This document shows, in pieces, positions 60,537 to 64,000 of a DNA stretch of 64,000 nucleotides (within the stretch, counting starts at the first letter, position 1; each line of letters begins with the position of its first letter). This DNA is from Staphylococcus argensis (lineage in GTDB: Bacteria; Bacillota; Bacilli; Staphylococcales; Staphylococcaceae). The stretch spans positions 394,421 to 458,420 of the forward strand of contig NZ_PPPX01000001.1 of assembly GCF_002902305.1 (NCBI RefSeq), in the 5' to 3' direction. The notes under the pieces are model-generated. The model had not been told where the DNA came from and searched no databases. It worked only from the letters and a program-made list of their open reading frames with translations. The translations under genes were made by a program, and so were the position numbers.

Positions 60537-61478
60537 ATGAATGTGGGTATTAAGGGATTTGGTGCGTATGCGCCGAGTAAAGTAATTGATAATGCTTATT
60601 TCGAGTCATTTTTAGACACATCAGACGAATGGATCTCAAAGATGACTGGAATTAAGGAACGCCGCTGGGCCGCTGATGACGAAGATACATCAGATATGGC
60701 TTATGAAGCGAGCGTGAAAGCAATTGAAGATGCAGGAATTCAAGCGGAAGATATAGATATGATTATGGTAGCAACGTCCACAGGAGACTATCCTTTCCCA
60801 ACTGTGGCGAATATGCTTCAAGAACGTCTTGGCACGAAGAAAGTCGCGACAATGGATCAGTTAGCGGCATGTAGTGGCTTTATGTATGCGATGATCAATG
60901 CGAAACAGTTTATTCAATCTGGCGACTACCACAATATTCTTGTCGTGGGTGCGGATAAGTTGTCTAAAATTACAGACTTGAGTGACCGCTCAACAGCAGT
61001 GCTCTTCGGCGATGGTGCAGGCGCCGCTGTGATTGGAGAAGTATCAGAAGGACATGGTATTCTAAGCTATGAGTTAGGTTCTGATGGTAGCGGCGGTAAA
61101 TATCTTTACCAAGACCAAGAGACACATAAGATTGTGATGAACGGACGTGAAGTCTTTAAATTCGCTGTACGCATTATGGGTGAAGCGTCTACGAAAGCGG
61201 TAGAGAAAGCAGGATTGACTGCGGACGATATCGATATGTTCGTGCCGCATCAAGCGAATATTCGAATTATGGAATCTGCGCGTTTACGCTTAGGCATTCC
61301 AGAAGAGAAGATGAGTGTTTCAGTGGATCAATTTGGTAATACTTCAGCCGCATCTATTCCATTGAGTATTGCACAAGAGTTAGAGAACGGAAAGATTCAA
61401 GATGGCGATACCCTAGTCCTTGTCGGATTTGGTGGCAGTTTAACTTGGGGCGCTATCACTTTAAAATGGGGTAAATAG
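60537..61478 (+). CDS. fabH: 3-oxoacyl-ACP synthase III
   Basis: A 313-residue initiating condensing enzyme that joins acyl-CoA and malonyl-ACP, fixing the branched-chain starter. The catalytic triad is complete: C112 in [11 protein letters not shown], histidine in PHQANIR near 238, and asparagine in FGNTSAAS near 268. Length equals S. aureus FabH. AGGTG lies before the ATG. fabF begins 12 bases after its stop, so the two are one operon under FapR. Confidence 0.97.
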   Translation: MNVGIKGFGAYAPSKVIDNAYFESFLDTSDEWISKMTGIKERRWAADDEDTSDMAYEASVKAIEDAGIQAEDIDMIMVATSTGDYPFPTVANMLQERLGTKKVATMDQLAACSGFMYAMINAKQFIQSGDYHNILVVGADKLSKITDLSDRSTAVLFGDGAGAAVIGEVSEGHGILSYELGSDGSGGKYLYQDQETHKIVMNGREVFKFAVRIMGEASTKAVEKAGLTADDIDMFVPHQANIRIMESARLRLGIPEEKMSVSVDQFGNTSAASIPLSIAQELENGKIQDGDTLVLVGFGGSLTWGAITLKWGK

Positions 61479-61490
61479 GAGGATAAACAT

Positions 61491-62735
61491 ATGAGTAATA
61501 AGCATCGAGTGGTAATAACAGGCGTAGGTGCACTTTCGCCGATTGGTAATGACGCACAGACAACTTGGAAGAATGCTTTAGAAGGTGTGAATGGAATTGA
61601 TACAATTACACGTATTGATACTTCCAAGTATAACGTGAGCTTAGCAGGTGAACTCAAAGATTTTAACATCGAAGACCATATCCCACGTAAAGAAGCGCGC
61701 CGTATGGATCGCTTTACACAATATGCGGTGGTTGCTGCTAGAGAAGCGGTGAAAGATGCGAAATTAGAAGTCACTGACGATAATGCTGAGCGTATCGGTA
61801 CATGGATTGGCTCAGGCATCGGTGGCATGGAAACATTTGAGGTGGCACATAATCAATTGAATGAACGTGGACCTAGACGTGTCAGTCCGTTCTTCGTGCC
61901 GATGTTGATTCCTGATATGGCAACAGGTCAAGTGTCTATCGATTTAGGATTAAAGGGGCCGAACGGTTCAACAGTCACAGCTTGTGCGACAGGTACTAAC
62001 TCTATCGGTGATGCGTTCAAGATTATTCAACGCGGAGATGCCGATGCGATGGTTGCAGGTGGTACTGAAGCGCCGATTACACATATGGCGGTAGCAGGAT
62101 TTAGTGCGAGCCGTGCATTGTCTACAAACGATGATAAAGAGACGGCATGTCGTCCATTCCAAGAAGGCCGTGACGGTTTCGTCATGGGTGAAGGTGCAGG
62201 TATCGTCGTACTCGAATCTCTAGAGTCAGCGCAAGCACGTGGAGCTGAAATCTACGCAGAAATCGTAGGTTATGGTTCTACAGGTGATGCACATCATATA
62301 ACTGCTCCAGCTCCAGAAGGTGAGGGCGGTGCACGTGCCATGCAACTCGCTCTAGATGATGCAGGTGTTACGGCAGATCAAGTTCAATACTTAAACGCGC
62401 ACGGTACAAGTACACCTGTAGGCGATTTAACAGAAGTTCAAGCGATTAAGAATACCTTTGGCGACGCAGCGAAATCGTTGAAGATTAGTTCAACGAAATC
62501 GATGACAGGTCACTTGCTCGGTGGTACAGGTGGTTTAGAAGCCATCTTCTCAGCTCTATCCATTCGTGATGGTCGTGTAGCTCCTACCATCCATGCAGAT
62601 AGTCCTGATCCAGAGTGTGACTTAGACTTTACGCCTAACAAAGCAGCTGACTTAGATATTAACTATGCGATGAGTAATAGTTTAGGTTTCGGTGGCCACA
62701 ACGCAGTGTTATTATTTAAAAAGTTTGAAGGATAA
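61491..62735 (+). CDS. fabF: 3-oxoacyl-ACP synthase II
   Basis: A 414-residue elongating condensing enzyme of fatty acid synthesis. The catalytic cysteine is C165 in [13 protein letters not shown], with the two histidines in [12 protein letters not shown] near 303-ff and [12 protein letters not shown] near 340. The gatekeeper region [11 protein letters not shown] ends the protein. AGGAGG precedes the ATG. It is the second gene of fabHF and ends in a hairpin terminator. Confidence 0.97.
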   Translation: MSNKHRVVITGVGALSPIGNDAQTTWKNALEGVNGIDTITRIDTSKYNVSLAGELKDFNIEDHIPRKEARRMDRFTQYAVVAAREAVKDAKLEVTDDNAERIGTWIGSGIGGMETFEVAHNQLNERGPRRVSPFFVPMLIPDMATGQVSIDLGLKGPNGSTVTACATGTNSIGDAFKIIQRGDADAMVAGGTEAPITHMAVAGFSASRALSTNDDKETACRPFQEGRDGFVMGEGAGIVVLESLESAQARGAEIYAEIVGYGSTGDAHHITAPAPEGEGGARAMQLALDDAGVTADQVQYLNAHGTSTPVGDLTEVQAIKNTFGDAAKSLKISSTKSMTGHLLGGTGGLEAIFSALSIRDGRVAPTIHADSPDPECDLDFTPNKAADLDINYAMSNSLGFGGHNAVLLFKKFEG

Positions 62736-62750
62736 TTTTTAGTATAGAAT

Positions 62751-62782
62751 TTCCCCTGGCTCTTTAGCTGGGGGACTTTTAC
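62751..62782 (+). terminator. Terminator of fabHF
   Basis: TCCCCTGGC pairs with GCTGGGGGA around a six-base loop, followed by TTTTA. Confidence 0.8.
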
Positions 62783-62882
62783 GTTGTTAGGAAACTTTCT
62801 TCGAGATGGTAAAAGGGGTGTTGTAATTATCTTAAATATTAGGTAAGGTATTTAAAAGTCAGAAAATTAGGAGAAAAAGGCG

Positions 62883-64000
62883 ATGGGAAAATTTTTTACT
62901 CTTTCGGCCACGTTAAAAAGTCGAATTATCGGTGACTTTTTACTGAGCACGACGATGAATGCAATTATGCCGTTTATCGCTCTATACTTAACTTCTAAGA
63001 TTAATGCTATCTTTGCCGGTGTCTTCTTTATCGTAAATATTCTAGTGAATATCGTGATTTCTTTCATTGGTGGTTATCTCGGTGACCATTACAATCGCAA
63101 GAAACTGATTCATCTGATCTATTTGCTCTACAGTGTCTGTTTAATCATATTAGCACTGACGGTAACATTGGACGGGATTGGGCTCGTCATCTTTTGCGTA
63201 ACGCTTTTTATCTTTAGCAATCTCACTGGGATAGGTGAAACTATTCTGAATGCGGCAATTATGGATGCGATTTACGAGGACGTACGTGAATATGTCTATC
63301 AACTGAATTACTGGGTCTATAATGCCAGTTTAGCGCTTGGTATGTTGTTTGGTGCAGCGCTATATCATCACCATAAACATTTATTGTTTGGCTTGTTCTT
63401 TGCAGCTATGCTCGTGAGTTGGTATTTATTTATTAAATACTACCACGTTGAGCAAGTGATGAGCCAAAGAGCTGAGGATTTAGGAAAAGTGAAGCATTTC
63501 TTGCAGAATTTAATGCTTGTCTTTAAGGATAAATATTACATGTTACTTAACAGTGGCTTTATCTTGACTATGATGGCTGAACTGAGTTTGAATTCTTATA
63601 TTATTGTTCGTTTGAAGAATGAATTTCAGACGATACATTTATGGGGGATTCCAATTGATGGTGTGCGCATTTTTACGATTATCATGATTATTAATGCAAT
63701 TGTTGTCGTAACGATGACATTCAAAGTCAATCAGTGGATGACGTCAATGCGAAAGCGTCACGCATTTATCGTGGGGATTCTGTTATATGCAGTAGGATAT
63801 GGATTGCTCACAATGTCTAATTCGTTCTGGGTGCTCTGTCTCGTTATAGTCATTGCAACGATTGGTGAGCTCATTTATTCACCGATTCATAACGCACAAC
63901 GCTTTCTGATGATACCTGAGGACAAACGAGGTACATATTCAGCGATGGAGACGATATGCTTTTTCGGATCTGAAATTCTCGCGCGCTTTGGGTTAATACT
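62883..64000 (+). CDS. MFS transporter, incomplete at the window end
   Basis: An open frame of 372 codons with no stop before the window ends. The protein has about ten hydrophobic segments in view. The loop between helices 2 and 3 carries GGYLGDHYNRKKLI (residues 61-74), the MFS motif A (GxxxDRxGRR-type), so this is a drug/proton antiporter-like major facilitator. GAGAAAAAGG lies before the ATG. It follows the fabF terminator by about 100 bases. The substrate cannot be told from this sequence. Confidence 0.85.
   Translation, partial: MGKFFTLSATLKSRIIGDFLLSTTMNAIMPFIALYLTSKINAIFAGVFFIVNILVNIVISFIGGYLGDHYNRKKLIHLIYLLYSVCLIILALTVTLDGIGLVIFCVTLFIFSNLTGIGETILNAAIMDAIYEDVREYVYQLNYWVYNASLALGMLFGAALYHHHKHLLFGLFFAAMLVSWYLFIKYYHVEQVMSQRAEDLGKVKHFLQNLMLVFKDKYYMLLNSGFILTMMAELSLNSYIIVRLKNEFQTIHLWGIPIDGVRIFTIIMIINAIVVVTMTFKVNQWMTSMRKRHAFIVGILLYAVGYGLLTMSNSFWVLCLVIVIATIGELIYSPIHNAQRFLMIPEDKRGTYSAMETICFFGSEILARFGLI

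Overview
The window is a piece of a Staphylococcus chromosome. Protein sequences match S. aureus counterparts closely by memory (LipA, Ndh, ClpB, FabH, FabF, the Mnh antiporter subunits, SpsA/SpsB, AddAB), and the gene order follows the S. aureus region from the yun/lipA genes to fabHF. Synonymous positions look somewhat more GC-rich than in S. aureus, but I did not measure this, and I cannot name the species. No rRNA, tRNA, prophage, insertion sequence or CRISPR array was seen. It is core chromosome with several lineage-specific changes.

Layout. 1-8456: end of a nitronate monooxygenase, a yunF-yunE-yunD operon, lipA, yutD, small conserved genes, a HAD phosphatase and a 2-hydroxyacid dehydrogenase. 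8515-17005: iron-sulfur and redox genes (Nfu, DUF1462, two FAD oxidoreductases including ndh, DUF1450, an A-type Fe-S carrier), leucyl aminopeptidase, an antiporter-like permease and a thioesterase. 17102-25687, minus strand: a PBP4-like DD-carboxypeptidase, an FAD/NAD(P)-binding protein and the seven-gene mnhABCDEFG Na+/H+ antiporter operon. 25912-33803: KapB-like protein, cyclophilin, an S1-domain protein, an Old Yellow Enzyme (OfrA), then a rocA-rocD-gudB amino-acid catabolic cluster. 34239-37841, minus strand: argG-argH-argF. 38166-48719: pgi, spsA-spsB, addB-addA. 48961-57854: FAH-family hydrolase, YisL, an LLM flavin monooxygenase, coenzyme A disulfide reductase, a Cof phosphatase, a SufT-like protein and clpB. 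58269-64000: aldehyde dehydrogenase, a DUF2929 protein, fabH-fabF and a truncated MFS transporter.

Main oddities. (a) In S. aureus the dltXABCD operon sits between the 2-hydroxyacid dehydrogenase and the nfu gene; here those two genes are separated by only 58 bases holding a shared terminator. (b) rocA has one in-frame stop and rocD has a one-base deletion plus a suspicious Gly-to-Cys change, while gudB is intact; the ornithine-to-glutamate route at this locus is therefore broken, next to a complete argGHF cluster. (c) A PBP4-like gene lies between the thioesterase and the mnh operon. (d) Several palindromic intergenic elements are present: three good copies and one decayed copy of a roughly 100-base repeat, a Bacillales-type repeat after pgi, a 124-base palindrome abutting the ribosome-binding site of the A-type carrier gene, and a structured element between lipA and yutD.

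Readable regulation includes a FapR site before fabHF, two opposed CtsR sites around the clpB promoter, CcpA cre-like sites at gudB and rocA, an ARG-box-like palindrome before argG and a sigma-B-like promoter before ofrA. I did not find a convincing new defence or mobile system.
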